Shown piece after piece: positions 1 to 9,050 of a stretch of 64,000 nucleotides of DNA. The notes under the pieces were generated by a model. The model was not told the origin of the DNA and ran no database searches. It saw only the letters and a list, made by a program, of their open reading frames with translations. This DNA comes from Clostridiales bacterium. GTDB lineage: Bacteria > Bacillota > DSM-16504 > Desulfitibacterales > JAICDB01. The DNA is taken from contig JAICDB010000012.1 in assembly GCA_020063565.1 (NCBI GenBank), forward strand, positions 1 to 64,000, given 5' to 3'. A program made the translations under genes and the position numbers. Position 1 is the stretch's first letter, and each line of letters opens with the position of its first letter.

Positions 1-13
1 GTCGTTGCCAGGA
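1..13 (+). rRNA. Probable 3' end of 5S rRNA (partial)
   Basis: The window opens with a short stretch resembling the conserved 3' terminus of firmicute 5S rRNA (AGGTCGYTGCCAGG), directly before a tRNA gene. An rRNA operon ending in 5S-tRNA-Asn would fit. Only a dozen bases are visible, so this is an inference from resemblance and position. Confidence 0.45.
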
Positions 14-22
14 TTTAAATAT

Positions 23-97
23 TCCTCGGTAGCTCAATGGTAGAGCATTCGGCTGTTAACCGAAGGGTTGCTGGTTCGAGTCCAGCCCGGGGAGCCA
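23..97 (+). tRNA. tRNA-Asn (anticodon GTT)
   Basis: A cloverleaf can be drawn: acceptor stem TCCTCGG (23-29) pairs with CCGGGGA (87-93), discriminator G, encoded CCA at 95-97. The D-arm contains AGCTCAATGGTAGAGC, the anticodon loop reads CTGTTAA (GTT, Asn) and the T-arm contains GGTTCGAGTCC. It is the last gene before a rho-independent terminator. Confidence 0.97.
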
Positions 98-102
98 GTT
101 AA

Positions 103-140
103 AAACACTTTGCAATTTGAAAGTTGCAAAGTGTTTTTTT
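103..140 (+). terminator. Rho-independent terminator after tRNA-Asn
   Basis: An 11-bp stem ACACTTTGCAA (105-115) / TTGCAAAGTGT (124-134) with an 8-nt loop is followed by a run of T. It ends the upstream rRNA/tRNA transcript and insulates it from the ctsR operon. Confidence 0.9.
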
Positions 141-166
141 ATGGGAACAATCTTAACATCAAAAAA

Positions 167-191
167 AGTCAAAAGGTCAAAAAAGGTTAAG
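167..191 (+). promoter_or_regulatory. CtsR operator, upstream cluster
   Basis: Heptads AGTCAAA (167-173), GGTCAAA (175-181) and GGTTAAG (185-191) stand in direct orientation. The last two have the 3-nt spacing of the CtsR consensus (A/GGTCAAA-NAN-A/GGTCAAA). It lies about 160 bp upstream of ctsR, consistent with autoregulation of the operon. Confidence 0.75.
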
Positions 192-300
192 AAAAACAGA
201 GGTTTTGCCTGAAAATTTTATTACAATTGTACATAATAGCTTCTAATCGATTTTTTTAAACCTTGCATAATATCAGGGTTATGGGAAATAATATAACTAA

Positions 301-317
301 GGTCAGCAAAGGTCAAA
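301..317 (+). promoter_or_regulatory. CtsR operator, promoter-proximal
   Basis: GGTCAGC-AAA-GGTCAAA has the 7-3-7 tandem heptad arrangement of CtsR boxes. It lies just upstream of the ctsR ribosome binding site and downstream of a plausible but weak promoter (TTGCAT near 263, AT-rich -10 near 286-297), where a bound repressor would block initiation or clearance. Confidence 0.82.
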
Positions 318-350
318 AAAATATTTTAGTGAGGGAGGAAGGAGAAAAAA

Positions 351-824
351 GTGGCTACTCTTGCAGATAAAATCGAAAAATATTTGAAGACACTGATAGA
401 AAAAAGTGAAGATGGTATTATAGAAATCCAAAGGACTGAAATTGCAGAAACTTTCTCCTGTGTGCCCTCCCAGATAAATTATGTTTTAACGACTCGTTTT
501 AGCAAAGGTTCCGGGTACCATGTAGAAACAAAAAGGGGCGGCGGCGGGTATATCAAGATCACAAAAACTCCTGCAGTAGATGAAGAAAAACTTTTACAAC
601 TTATAGACCAGTCGGTTAATAACTTAGTTTCTCAAAAAGTAGGAAACAATTTAATAAAACGACTTGAGAGTGAAGGTTTTTTAACTCACAGGGAAAGCTT
701 ACTAATGAAAGCAGTTATAAAGCAGGAAACCCTGGCACTTGGTCGTCAGGAATGTGATCTCCTAAGAGCCAGGATTTTGCGAGGCATGCTCTTAACTCTT
801 TTAAGGGATGACTTCCAAGATTAA
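351..824 (+). CDS. ctsR: Transcriptional repressor CtsR (class III heat-shock repressor)
   Basis: CtsR represses clp protease genes by binding tandem GGTCAAA heptads as a dimer and is released by heat or by McsB arginine kinase. The 157-aa length is typical. The N-terminal half is a winged helix-turn-helix ending in the glycine-rich wing R62-GGGG-Y; this arginine/glycine wing is the heat-sensing and DNA-contacting part in characterised homologues. The C-terminal half (about 80-157) is the helical dimer/McsB-binding domain. It starts with GTG after a strong GAGGGAGGAAGG site at 331-342. Two CtsR boxes lie upstream and mcsA follows after about 47 bp, so the four-gene operon is autoregulated. 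Confidence 0.97.
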   Translation: MATLADKIEKYLKTLIEKSEDGIIEIQRTEIAETFSCVPSQINYVLTTRFSKGSGYHVETKRGGGGYIKITKTPAVDEEKLLQLIDQSVNNLVSQKVGNNLIKRLESEGFLTHRESLLMKAVIKQETLALGRQECDLLRARILRGMLLTLLRDDFQD

Positions 825-871
825 ATATTAAATGAGTGTTTCTCATTAATTATAATTTGGAGGTGATTTGG

Positions 872-1387
872 ATGCTCTGTGAACGCTGTAAAGAACGTGA
901 GGCATCAGTGCATTTTACCAAGATAATAAATAATGAAAAAACTGAACTTAATCTCTGTGAAGAATGTGCAAGGGAGTATCAGGAAAAATTTTCATTTACC
1001 TTTGAACCCAACTTCCCAATTCATCATTTCTTAACGAGCTTATTCTCAGATGCAATTGATACTACCCGGGATAGAACCTTACACAGGGAAATGATCTGCC
1101 CCGTATGCAATATTTCTTATGCAAACTTTGCAAATAGTGGAAAATTAGGTTGCAGCTACTGTTATGAAAACTTTCAGGAACGCTTGGAACCCCTCTTAAA
1201 AAGAATACATGGCAGTACACAACATTCAGGAAAATTCCCGCAAAGAGCGGGAGGGAAATTCAAAATTAAGCAGCAAATTCGGGAGTTAAAGTCTCAACTG
1301 CAAAAACTTGTAGCTGAAGAGAAATTTGAAAAAGCAGCTGAAGTTAGGGATAAAGTTAAAGAATTAGAAGCAAAACTTAAAGAATAG
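872..1387 (+). CDS. mcsA: McsA, zinc-binding activator of the McsB arginine kinase
   Basis: A 171-aa protein with four CxxC pairs (C3/C6, C29/C32, C76/C79, C94/C97) forming two zinc-binding knuckles, and a C-terminal UVR motif (about 130-170) related to those of ClpC and UvrB/UvrC. McsA activates McsB and serves as adaptor in ClpCP proteolysis. I chose the ATG at 872 because GGAGGTG lies at 859-865; an upstream in-frame start at 836 would add 12 residues with no homology and a poor ribosome site. It lies between ctsR and mcsB, 13 bp before mcsB. Confidence 0.96.
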   Translation: MLCERCKEREASVHFTKIINNEKTELNLCEECAREYQEKFSFTFEPNFPIHHFLTSLFSDAIDTTRDRTLHREMICPVCNISYANFANSGKLGCSYCYENFQERLEPLLKRIHGSTQHSGKFPQRAGGKFKIKQQIRELKSQLQKLVAEEKFEKAAEVRDKVKELEAKLKE

Positions 1388-1400
1388 TAGGGGGGATATT

Positions 1401-2459
1401 ATGCTTAAGGATTTTGTAACAACCCTAAATACAAAATGGCTGGACGCCTCGGGTCCTCATACCGATGTGGTAATTTCCAGTCGGGTACGCCTGGCTCGCA
1501 ATCTGAAAGATTTACCTTTTCCCCATTTAATGAATGAAGAACATGATAACCAGTTAATTGAGAAATTGCGTACAACAATAGATTCGCAGAATTTAGTTAA
1601 AAAAACAGGACCTCTGGAGTTTACACTCTTAAAAGAATTAAATTCACTTGAAAAGCGAATACTAGTTGAGAAACACTTAATAAGTCCGGAACATGCCGGG
1701 TCTTCTTCCGGAGGAGTGATATTCAGCAAAGATCAATCAATAAGCATTATGGTAAAAGAGGAAGACCATCTCAGGATACAATGCATTTTACCGGGATTGC
1801 AGATAACTGATAGTTATAATATGGCAAATACCCTGGATGACCTGCTGGAAGAAAATTTAGATTATGCCTTCCATGAAAGATACGGCTATCTTACAGCCTG
1901 TCCTACCAATGTAGGAACCGGAATGAGGGCTTCTGTCATGATGCATCTGCCAGGTTTGGTTCTCACAAAGCAGGTCAATAAAGTATTGACGGCCCTCTCG
2001 CAAGTGGGACTGGTAGTAAGGGGGATATATGGCGAAGGAACCGAACCCTTGGGAAACCTCTTCCAGATATCTAACGGTACCACAATTGGCAGGTCTGAGG
2101 AAGAAGTGGTGACAAACCTCTCATCAGTTATTAAACAGATAATAGACCAGGAAAGGGTTGCAAGGGAAAGGTTCTATAATGGCAACAAGCTTCACCTGGA
2201 AGATAAGATTATGAGGGCAAAGGGAATTTTGGAAAATGCCAAGCTCATGGATTCTGATGAGGCATTAAAACTTATTTCCGCCTTAAAACTAGGTATTGAC
2301 TTGGGAATTATAGAAGCCATAAATCTGAAGGTCTATTACAACCTCTTGGTTGCTATTCAACCCGCATACTTGCAGTATACTTCAGGCCAAAGGGGAATGG
2401 GTCCTGAAGAAAGGGATAAGAAAAGGGCCGAAATTATAAAGGAAATTCTAAGAAAATAA
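1401..2459 (+). CDS. mcsB: McsB, protein-arginine kinase
   Basis: A phosphagen-kinase-fold protein (352 aa) that phosphorylates protein arginines, marking proteins for ClpCP and inactivating CtsR. Visible signatures are the ATP-binding SSRVRLARN segment (26-34) and the CPTNVGTG motif with the catalytic cysteine at C167, as in Bacillus McsB. It starts at ATG 1401 behind a G-rich Shine-Dalgarno (TAGGGGGG). Third gene of the ctsR operon. Confidence 0.97.
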   Translation: MLKDFVTTLNTKWLDASGPHTDVVISSRVRLARNLKDLPFPHLMNEEHDNQLIEKLRTTIDSQNLVKKTGPLEFTLLKELNSLEKRILVEKHLISPEHAGSSSGGVIFSKDQSISIMVKEEDHLRIQCILPGLQITDSYNMANTLDDLLEENLDYAFHERYGYLTACPTNVGTGMRASVMMHLPGLVLTKQVNKVLTALSQVGLVVRGIYGEGTEPLGNLFQISNGTTIGRSEEEVVTNLSSVIKQIIDQERVARERFYNGNKLHLEDKIMRAKGILENAKLMDSDEALKLISALKLGIDLGIIEAINLKVYYNLLVAIQPAYLQYTSGQRGMGPEERDKKRAEIIKEILRK

Positions 2460-2504
2460 CCTTAAAAATGAGTATCCTTAATCATAAATTTGGAGGTGAT
2501 ACTT

Positions 2505-5021
2505 ATGCTTGGGCGCTTTACAGAAAGAGCTCATAAAGTTCTAAGGTTGGCACAGGAAGAAGCTCAAAAATTAAATCATGCTGCCGTTGGAACAGAGCAT
2601 TTATTACTCGGGTTATTGAGTGAAGGTGAAGGAGTGGCTGCTAAGGCTCTTGTTAATTTGGGGGTCAACTTGAACGAGGCTAGAGCCGCAGTTGAACAAA
2701 TAATCGGTAAGGGAGAACAGGAAAATATCAAAAGCATAGCCTTTACTCCCAGGGCTAAAAAGGTTCTCGAGCTGGCAAATGAAGAAGCAAGGCGCTTTGG
2801 AGTAAATTATGTGGCTACTGAACATATTCTTCTCGGTCTTATAAGGGAAGGAGAAGGAGTTGCCGCCAGGGTCTTAAGTAATTTTGGTATTAGTGCCGAA
2901 AAGGTCAGAGAAGAAGTAATAAAATTGTTAGGTGGCGGTCCTTCACCCAATGGAGGAGCAGACAATAAGGGTTGGACAATGATATTCGGTAATATGGGAA
3001 ATCTTTTTGGAGGAAACCCACCGGGTGCTACTCCAAATCCCAATATGGGAGTAAATCAGAGAGCAGTTGGAAAACAAGGAGTATTGGAGCAATTTGGCCG
3101 TGACCTGACAAAAATGGCAGAGGAAGATAAGTTAGACCCTATCGTTGGCCGTAAGAAAGAAATTGACCGTGTAGTGCAAGTTTTAAGCAGAAGAACTAAA
3201 AACAACCCTGTCTTAATAGGTGAACCGGGAGTAGGTAAAACTGCAATTGCAGAGGGACTTGCCCAGAAGATAGTGCAAAATCAGGTGCCGGAAACTATTG
3301 CAAATAAAAGGGTAATTGCTCTAGATCTCTCAGGTATGGTTGCAGGAACCAAATATCGCGGGGAATTTGAGGACCGTTTGAAGAAATTTATGGAAGAAGT
3401 TATTGCCAGCGGTAATGTAATTCTCTTTATAGATGAGATGCATACCCTTGTTGGCGCCGGGGCTGCTGAAGGAGCCATCGATGCTGCAAATATCCTCAAG
3501 CCTGCTCTGGCAAGGGGAGAGCTGCAGTGTATAGGAGCAACCACTCTCGATGAATATAGAAAATACATTGAGAAGGATGCTGCCTTAGAGAGACGTTTTC
3601 AGCCTATTCAAGTTGAAGAACCCACAAAGGAAGATGCTTTAAAGATACTGGAAGGTCTAAGGGATAGATATGAAGCACACCATAAAACTGAAATTACGGA
3701 TGAAGCTTTGAAGGCGGCTGTAGATCTGTCATCACGATATATTACCGATAGGTTCTTGCCGGATAAAGCAATTGACCTGATTGATGAAGCTGCATCTAAA
3801 GTACACCTGGCAGTATATACAGCACCGCCTGAAATCAAAGAACTGGAAAAGAAACTGGAAGACGTATCAAAAGAAAAACAAGCGGCAGTTGACGGTCAGG
3901 AATACGAAAAGGCAGCTCAATTAAGGGATGAAGAAAGGCAGCTTAAGGAAAAATTGGAAGAAGCAAAACAAAAGTGGGATTCGGATAAGGGAACCAGCCA
4001 ATCCCGTGTTACTGCAGAGGATATTGCAAATGTTGTTGCAAGCTGGACCGGAATTCCCGTTTCCAAACTTCAAGAGGAAGAATCTGAAAAGCTCTTAAAG
4101 CTTGAAAAGATTCTCCATGAAAGGGTTATCGGTCAGGAAGAGGCTGTTAAAGCAGTAGCAAGGGCAATCCGTAGGGCGCGCGCTGGTCTGAAAGATCCGA
4201 AAAGACCAATTGGATCCTTTATCTTCCTTGGTCCTACCGGTGTAGGTAAAACTGAGCTTGCCAGAGCACTTGCAGAGGCAATGTTTGGTGATGAAGACCT
4301 CTTAATCAGGCTGGATATGTCTGAATACATGGAAAAGCATACTGTTTCACGTTTAATTGGAGCTCCGCCGGGATACGTAGGATATGAAGAAGCGGGCCAG
4401 CTGACTGAAGCAGTAAGGCGTAAACCATATAGTGTTGTACTTTTTGATGAAGTTGAAAAAGCTCACCCAGAAGTTTTCAATATTCTCCTGCAGGTGCTGG
4501 AAGACGGAAGATTGACTGACGCCAAGGGTAGAACAGTAGATTTCAGAAATACCGTACTCATTATGACCTCCAATGTGGGAGCTAACCTAATCAAGAAAGA
4601 AACTAAAGTTGGCTTCAGTCCAGAAGAAACTGGAACTGATAGCTATGAAAGAATGAAGAGTAATGTTATGGAGGAATTGAAACGTACCTTCCGTCCTGAG
4701 TTCTTAAACCGTATTGATGAAACTATCGTTTTCCATTCTCTCAACATGGACCACATTATAGAAATAGTAGACCTAATGATTGGAGAGCTAAACGAAAGAC
4801 TCAAGGAAAACAATATGCATGTTGAAGCTACAAGGGATGCTAAGAAGAAACTTGCGGAAGAAGGTTTCGATGAAAGATTTGGGGCAAGGCCTTTACGAAG
4901 GGCTATCTTAAGGCTCATTGAAGACCAGATATCCGAAGGAATACTGGAAGGAAAAATTGCTGCCGGTGACCGCTTAATTGCTAAAGTAGAAAATGGTAAT
5001 ATAGTAGTTAAAAAGAAATAG
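2505..5021 (+). CDS. clpC: ATP-dependent Clp protease ATP-binding subunit ClpC
   Basis: An 838-aa Hsp100 unfoldase that feeds substrates to ClpP. Order: N-terminal double Clp repeat (about 1-145), NBD1 with Walker A GEPGVGKT near 239, a middle domain with UVR motif near 440-480, NBD2 with Walker A GPTGVGKT near 576, then the D2-small domain. ATG 2505 is chosen because GGAGGTGAT lies at 2492-2499; the upstream in-frame start would overlap this site. Last gene of the CtsR operon, followed by a terminator. Confidence 0.98.
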   Translation: MLGRFTERAHKVLRLAQEEAQKLNHAAVGTEHLLLGLLSEGEGVAAKALVNLGVNLNEARAAVEQIIGKGEQENIKSIAFTPRAKKVLELANEEARRFGVNYVATEHILLGLIREGEGVAARVLSNFGISAEKVREEVIKLLGGGPSPNGGADNKGWTMIFGNMGNLFGGNPPGATPNPNMGVNQRAVGKQGVLEQFGRDLTKMAEEDKLDPIVGRKKEIDRVVQVLSRRTKNNPVLIGEPGVGKTAIAEGLAQKIVQNQVPETIANKRVIALDLSGMVAGTKYRGEFEDRLKKFMEEVIASGNVILFIDEMHTLVGAGAAEGAIDAANILKPALARGELQCIGATTLDEYRKYIEKDAALERRFQPIQVEEPTKEDALKILEGLRDRYEAHHKTEITDEALKAAVDLSSRYITDRFLPDKAIDLIDEAASKVHLAVYTAPPEIKELEKKLEDVSKEKQAAVDGQEYEKAAQLRDEERQLKEKLEEAKQKWDSDKGTSQSRVTAEDIANVVASWTGIPVSKLQEEESEKLLKLEKILHERVIGQEEAVKAVARAIRRARAGLKDPKRPIGSFIFLGPTGVGKTELARALAEAMFGDEDLLIRLDMSEYMEKHTVSRLIGAPPGYVGYEEAGQLTEAVRRKPYSVVLFDEVEKAHPEVFNILLQVLEDGRLTDAKGRTVDFRNTVLIMTSNVGANLIKKETKVGFSPEETGTDSYERMKSNVMEELKRTFRPEFLNRIDETIVFHSLNMDHIIEIVDLMIGELNERLKENNMHVEATRDAKKKLAEEGFDERFGARPLRRAILRLIEDQISEGILEGKIAAGDRLIAKVENGNIVVKKK

Positions 5022-5045
5022 TTCCCCCTTTTTTGGATAAATTTG

Positions 5046-5090
5046 GAACGGTATGAGTTTCTGGTTGAGCTCATGCCGTTCTTTATTTTT
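5046..5090 (+). terminator. Rho-independent terminator after clpC
   Basis: Stem GAACGGTATGAG (5046-5057) / CTCATGCCGTTC (5070-5081), with one G-T pair, followed by a T-rich tail. It separates the CtsR operon from radA-disA. Confidence 0.9.
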
Positions 5091-5161
5091 TATGAGAGAA
5101 AAATTATAATGATAATTAATATATTAGGTAAAAAATGTATAAAATAAAAGGGGGAAATATT

Positions 5162-6523
5162 TTGCCTAAATCAAAAGTGAGATTCGTGTGTCAGGAATGT
5201 GGCCATAGTTCTCCCCGCTGGTTAGGGAACTGTCCCGCGTGTGGTAACTGGAATACATTTGCGGAAGAAATGGAAACGTTACCAAGTGCAAATAATTATT
5301 CTCCTGTTTCTCATACAAACCCGGTTAAAATTTCCGAGATAAAGGCTGCAGAGAGTCCCCGTACATCCACGGCCATTGCAGAACTGGATCGTGTTTTAGG
5401 TGGAGGTATAGTGCAGGGGTCCCTAGTTTTAATTGGGGGAGATCCCGGAATAGGAAAATCAACCCTCCTGTTGCAAACCGGCAATAACTTTGCAAAAAAT
5501 AATGGCAAAGTACTTTATGTATCAGGGGAAGAATCAAAGGAGCAAATAAAAATGCGTGCCACAAGACTGGGTGTAGTTAGTGAAGAGCTTTATGTTATAG
5601 CGGAAACTAACCTGGAAGTGATAGAGCATTTTATTAAAGATATGCAGCCCGGTTTTGTAATAATAGATTCAATTCAAACTGTATTTTTACCCTCACTTTC
5701 CAGTGCGCCGGGTAGTGTTACCCAGGTGAGGGAATGCACAAACCGGTTGATGTATATAGCTAAAAACTTAAATATTACCGTTTTTATTGTAGGCCATGTT
5801 ACAAAGGCAGGTTCTTTAGCAGGTCCTCGGGTTCTTGAACACATGGTTGATACGGTGCTTTACTTTGAGGGTTCCAGGCATCAGTCCTTTCGTATTTTAA
5901 GGGCAGTAAAAAACCGTTTTGGCTCAACTAATGAAATAGGTGTCTTTGAAATGGTTGAGGAGGGCTTACGTGAAGTAGAAAACCCTTCACGCTTATTTCT
6001 TGCTGAAAGACCTATCGGAAGTAGCGGTTCTGTAGTCACTGCTACTTTGGAGGGGACCCGGCCGGTCTTGATTGAAATCCAGGCGCTAGTCTCCGATTCG
6101 CCCTTTGGAACCCCCAGGAGACTTACCACTGGTCTTGAATTAAACAGGGCCCTTTTAATGGTTGCAGTATTAGAAAAAAGAATGGGTATGCTACTGGGGA
6201 ATCAGGATATATATTTGAATGCCGTTGGTGGCATGAAGGTCAATGAACCTGCTGTAGACCTGGGAATTTGTGCTTGCATTGCATCAAGCTTTAGAGATAT
6301 TCCTGCCCCTTCCGACACGCTTCTCGCAGGCGAGGTTGGGCTGGCAGGAGAGGTTAGGGCTGTAGCTCAAATTGAAAAAAGAATCAAAGAAGCGGAAAAA
6401 ATGGGATTTTCTCGCTTCATATTGCCACAAAAAAGTTTAAATTCTGTTCTAGCAACATCTTCTATGGAATTAATCGGTGTAAAAACCGTTGAAGAGGCAT
6501 TAGAAATAGTTTTAGGAGGGTAG
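5162..6523 (+). CDS. radA: DNA repair protein RadA
   Basis: A 453-aa RecA/Lon-like branch-migration helicase of recombinational repair. Order: zinc finger C10/C13/C24/C27, RecA-type ATPase with Walker A GGDPGIGKST (92-101), RadA-specific KNRFG near residue 250, C-terminal Lon-protease-like domain. The TTG at 5162 gives the canonical start MPKSKVRFVC and has GGGGG 8 nt upstream; an ATG at 5135 would add nine residues and destroy that arrangement. disA follows after 3 nt, so the pair is cotranscribed, as in Bacillus. Confidence 0.96.
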   Translation: MPKSKVRFVCQECGHSSPRWLGNCPACGNWNTFAEEMETLPSANNYSPVSHTNPVKISEIKAAESPRTSTAIAELDRVLGGGIVQGSLVLIGGDPGIGKSTLLLQTGNNFAKNNGKVLYVSGEESKEQIKMRATRLGVVSEELYVIAETNLEVIEHFIKDMQPGFVIIDSIQTVFLPSLSSAPGSVTQVRECTNRLMYIAKNLNITVFIVGHVTKAGSLAGPRVLEHMVDTVLYFEGSRHQSFRILRAVKNRFGSTNEIGVFEMVEEGLREVENPSRLFLAERPIGSSGSVVTATLEGTRPVLIEIQALVSDSPFGTPRRLTTGLELNRALLMVAVLEKRMGMLLGNQDIYLNAVGGMKVNEPAVDLGICACIASSFRDIPAPSDTLLAGEVGLAGEVRAVAQIEKRIKEAEKMGFSRFILPQKSLNSVLATSSMELIGVKTVEEALEIVLGG

Positions 6524-6526
6524 GCT

Positions 6527-7594
6527 ATGAAAGAAGTTGATGAATTTGCAAAAACTTGGAGGATGCTTGCTCCTGGAACTCCTCTCAGGGAAGGTCTGGA
6601 TAATATTTTACGTGCAAAAACCGGAGGGTTAATAGTAGTTAGTGATTCCCCGCAAGTTATGGAAATAGTTGAAGGTGGGTTTATTATAGATACAGAGTTT
6701 ACACCGGCAGCCTTATATGAGCTGGGTAAAATGGATGGCGCTATTATCTTAAATTCTGATGTTACAAGAATTTTAAGGGCAAATGCTCACCTTGTCCCCC
6801 AGGCCAATATAGCTTCCCAGGAAACAGGTATCAGGCACCGGGTTGCAGATAGAGTGGCACGGCAGACTGGAGCACTGGTAATTGCAATTTCGCAAAGAAG
6901 AAGTATTATTACCCTTTATCAGGGGTCACATAAATTTGTTGTAAGAGAAACTCCATTTATTCTTTCAAAGGCTAACCAGGCTATTCAAACCTTGGATAAA
7001 TACAAGTATGTTTTGGATAAATCCTTAAACAAGCTGAGTATTCTTGAATTTGAAGATATAGTAACTGTACATGATGTAGCTAAGGTTGTGCAAAGGTTGG
7101 AAATGGTTTTGCGCGTAGTAAGAGAAATAAAGCACTATATTTACCAATTGGGTACAGAGGGGCGCTTAATAAATTTGCAACTTGAGGAATTGACGGAAGG
7201 TACCTGGGAAGCAAATGACTTGCTTTTAAAGGACTATTATGTAGGTGAAGGCGAAAAAAGCATTGAGGAAATATCCTCCACATTGCAACAATATGCCTGT
7301 GAAGAAAAACTGGATATGGTTAGTATAAGCAGACTACTTGGCTATGGAGGTGCTTTATCCAGCCTTGATCTCCCCGTAACCCCCAGGGGTTATCGCATGC
7401 TGAACAAACTTCCAAGACTGCCTTTACAGGTAATAGATAATTTAGTGGAACGCTTTGGGGTGCTTCCCAAAATAATTCAGGCAAGCGTACAGGAGTTGGA
7501 TGAAGTGGAAGGTATAGGCGAAGTGCGGGCAAAGACAATAAAAGAGGGTCTGCAAAAACTCCGTGAACAACTGCTTTTGGACCCTCACATTTAA
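6527..7594 (+). CDS. disA: DNA integrity scanning protein DisA, diadenylate cyclase
   Basis: A 355-aa octameric enzyme that makes c-di-AMP from two ATP and monitors branched DNA. The N-terminal DAC domain shows the metal/ribose motif DGA (70-72) and the RHR motif (103-105). A helical linker and a C-terminal helix-hairpin-helix DNA-binding domain (about 300-350, EVEGIGEVRAKTIKEGL) follow. It is coupled to radA, whose product interacts with DisA in Bacillus. The stop codon forms part of a TTTAA repeat flanking an interspersed-element fragment. Confidence 0.97.
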   Translation: MKEVDEFAKTWRMLAPGTPLREGLDNILRAKTGGLIVVSDSPQVMEIVEGGFIIDTEFTPAALYELGKMDGAIILNSDVTRILRANAHLVPQANIASQETGIRHRVADRVARQTGALVIAISQRRSIITLYQGSHKFVVRETPFILSKANQAIQTLDKYKYVLDKSLNKLSILEFEDIVTVHDVAKVVQRLEMVLRVVREIKHYIYQLGTEGRLINLQLEELTEGTWEANDLLLKDYYVGEGEKSIEEISSTLQQYACEEKLDMVSISRLLGYGGALSSLDLPVTPRGYRMLNKLPRLPLQVIDNLVERFGVLPKIIQASVQELDEVEGIGEVRAKTIKEGLQKLREQLLLDPHI

Positions 7595-7630
7595 ATTTTT
7601 TTTATTTTTGTGGACTTTTCGAACTTCCTC
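7595..7630 (+). repeat. Interspersed TTCGAA element, copy A1 (3' end only)
   Basis: A T-rich stretch ending in GGACTTTTCGAACTTCCTC, which matches the 3' end of the family. It is flanked by TTTAA at 7590-7594 (overlapping the disA stop) and 7631-7635. No 5' head is visible, so this is a truncated copy. It abuts copy A2. Confidence 0.6.
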
Positions 7631-7636
7631 TTTAAG

Positions 7637-7723
7637 TGCGTGTTCGAAAAGGAGCACGAGAGACACGAGAAGTTCAAGGCGGCGAAGGCTCTGAGCAGCG
7701 GAGCGTACATTGAAGTACGTGAG
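7637..7723 (+). repeat. Interspersed TTCGAA element, copy A2 (5' part)
   Basis: Begins TGCGTGTTCGAAAAGGAGC, shares GGAGCACGAGAGACACGAG with copies G and H, then ends in a palindromic GCGTAC..GTACGT segment without the usual 3' end. It is flanked by a perfect 7-bp direct repeat CTTTAAG (7630-7636 and 7724-7730), as expected of a target-site duplication. Confidence 0.72.
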
Positions 7724-7725
7724 CT

Positions 7726-8121
7726 TTAAGTAAGATTGAATTTTCCCAGGGCAAGCACTTTAGACTGTTCTGCTGCGATGACATCATTCAGTTTTAATCC
7801 GAGAGTATTACAAAGCGCCGTAACATAAAATAATAGCTTACCAACTTCCTCGGTAATTACTTCCTGGCATTCCGGACACAAATCCCCCAATAAATGGCTA
7901 TCAAGGTATGAGTCCAATTCTTTCAGTGTAATATCAGTGGGCCATTCTTTTTTTTCGGCATTGATTTTTACGCAGCCGCAGTTTGTAACTGATTTTATGA
8001 CAGCCCTATTGACCCTTGATGTACATTCCTGGGTTTTGGTAAGGATATCGAGGATACTTTTGTGCCTTATTGTGTGTGCTGCTACTACTTCCTGAAAATC
8101 ATTACATACCTGTTGCTTCAA
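7726..8121 (-). CDS. Conserved protein of unknown function with MazG-like helical C-terminus
   Basis: A 131-aa soluble, mostly helical protein. Visible features are a CGCVKI motif near residue 48, a CPEC pair near 81-84, and a following segment EEVGKLLFYVTALCNTLGLKLNDV that resembles the EExxDLLFYVxAL helix of MazG-type all-alpha pyrophosphohydrolases. The catalytic EExxE/ExxD sets are not clearly present, so I assign no function. TTG start at 8121, preceded on its strand by AAAGGAGTGAGG. It has its own promoter (8183-8212) and runs convergent to disA. Confidence 0.8.
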   Translation of the reverse strand: MKQQVCNDFQEVVAAHTIRHKSILDILTKTQECTSRVNRAVIKSVTNCGCVKINAEKKEWPTDITLKELDSYLDSHLLGDLCPECQEVITEEVGKLLFYVTALCNTLGLKLNDVIAAEQSKVLALGKFNLT

Positions 8122-8182
8122 GACGGATCCTCACTCCTTTTTTAGGATGTATGAAATACCCGACCCTATTAATCTTGTCTTA

Positions 8183-8212
8183 ATTATACTTATTTTATGC
8201 GCCCGTTGTCAA
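8183..8212 (-). promoter_or_regulatory. Sigma-A promoter of the minus-strand gene
   Basis: On the minus strand TTGACA (complement of 8207-8212) and TATAAT (complement of 8183-8188) are separated by 18 bp: two perfect hexamers about 60 bp upstream of the TTG start at 8121. Confidence 0.85.
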
Positions 8213-8310
8213 TTTTAACTAGCAATATCCGCTTATTGCTTTTTTTCTGGAAATATTATCTTATTAAAGGTATAATATATATTTAAAAGCACTTTTATGG
8301 GGTGAAAAAC

Positions 8311-8964
8311 TTGAGGCGACCGAATGCTTATGAAAGGGCAATTGAAAAACTTTGGAAGGATATACTTACGGTAGGCGGTAGGGTAAAGGAACAGTTGGAC
8401 CTTGCAATGAAAGCTCTGGTATACCAGGATGAAGATAAGGCATATTTAGTATTTCAAATAGAAGACGAAGTTGATGAAATAGATGAAGATATTGAAATAC
8501 GGGCCTTAGAGCTTATCTCTATCCAGCAGCCCTTAACGGAGCAATTGAGAACCCTTGCAGGAATAATGAAAATTATGAGTAATTTGGAAAGGGTTTCTGA
8601 TTACGCTGTAAATATTGCCGAAATAGCAATAAAATTAAGTGGCATGGGTGAGTATTTTAAACCTTTAGTGGATATACCTAAAATGTCTGATATGGCTCGG
8701 GAAATGATAGATAAAGCTCTAACTGCGTATTCAGAAAAGAATACGGAGCTTGCTATGGAGGTTATTGCAAGCGACGATAAAGTGGACGATATTTTTTCAC
8801 TTTTGTATGATGAATTAATAGATTATATGAAAAAAGATCCTATTTATGTAGAACAGGCCAGCCACTTGACATTTGTTGCAAGGTATTTGGAGAGAATAGG
8901 AGATCATGCGGAAAATATAGCTGAAACCGTTAATTTTATAGTTAGCGGTAATAAGAGGATTTAA
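8311..8964 (+). CDS. phoU: Phosphate signalling complex protein PhoU
   Basis: A 217-aa all-helical protein with two PhoU domains, each a three-helix bundle with the acidic metal-binding signature (ERVSDYAVNIAE near 110, ERIGDHAENIAE near 197). PhoU links phosphate transport to phosphate signalling. I prefer TTG 8311, which has GGGGTG 6 nt upstream; GTG 8302 overlaps that site. A TATAAT at 8271-8276 is the likely -10. No Pst genes are adjacent; the next gene is a Na/Pi cotransporter with its own PhoU-like tail, so a role in regulating that transporter is plausible. Confidence 0.93.
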   Translation: MRRPNAYERAIEKLWKDILTVGGRVKEQLDLAMKALVYQDEDKAYLVFQIEDEVDEIDEDIEIRALELISIQQPLTEQLRTLAGIMKIMSNLERVSDYAVNIAEIAIKLSGMGEYFKPLVDIPKMSDMAREMIDKALTAYSEKNTELAMEVIASDDKVDDIFSLLYDELIDYMKKDPIYVEQASHLTFVARYLERIGDHAENIAETVNFIVSGNKRI

Positions 8965-8971
8965 CTTCTAG

Positions 8972-9028
8972 TGAGTGTTCGAAAAGGTGAATTCGAAGTG
9001 GATTTAGCGCGAACTTTTCGAACATTTG
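8972..9028 (+). repeat. Interspersed TTCGAA element, copy B
   Basis: A 57-bp copy starting TGAGTGTTCGAAAAGG and ending CTTTTCGAACATTTG, with an internal version of the conserved GAAGTGGATTTAGCGCGAAC segment. A perfect 7-bp direct repeat CTTCTAG flanks it (8965-8971 and 9029-9035). It lies between phoU and the Na/Pi cotransporter gene, just upstream of the latter's ribosome site. Confidence 0.85.
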
Positions 9029-9050
9029 CTTCTAGAGAGGAGGGGGATGT

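Noticed and set aside
4643-5074. 143-codon antisense frame opposite clpC
   Set aside because: A shadow of the clpC codon pattern, rich in Ser/Leu, without ribosome site or homology; the same holds for the other antisense frames opposite clpC, glmU/prs and the EIIC-like gene.
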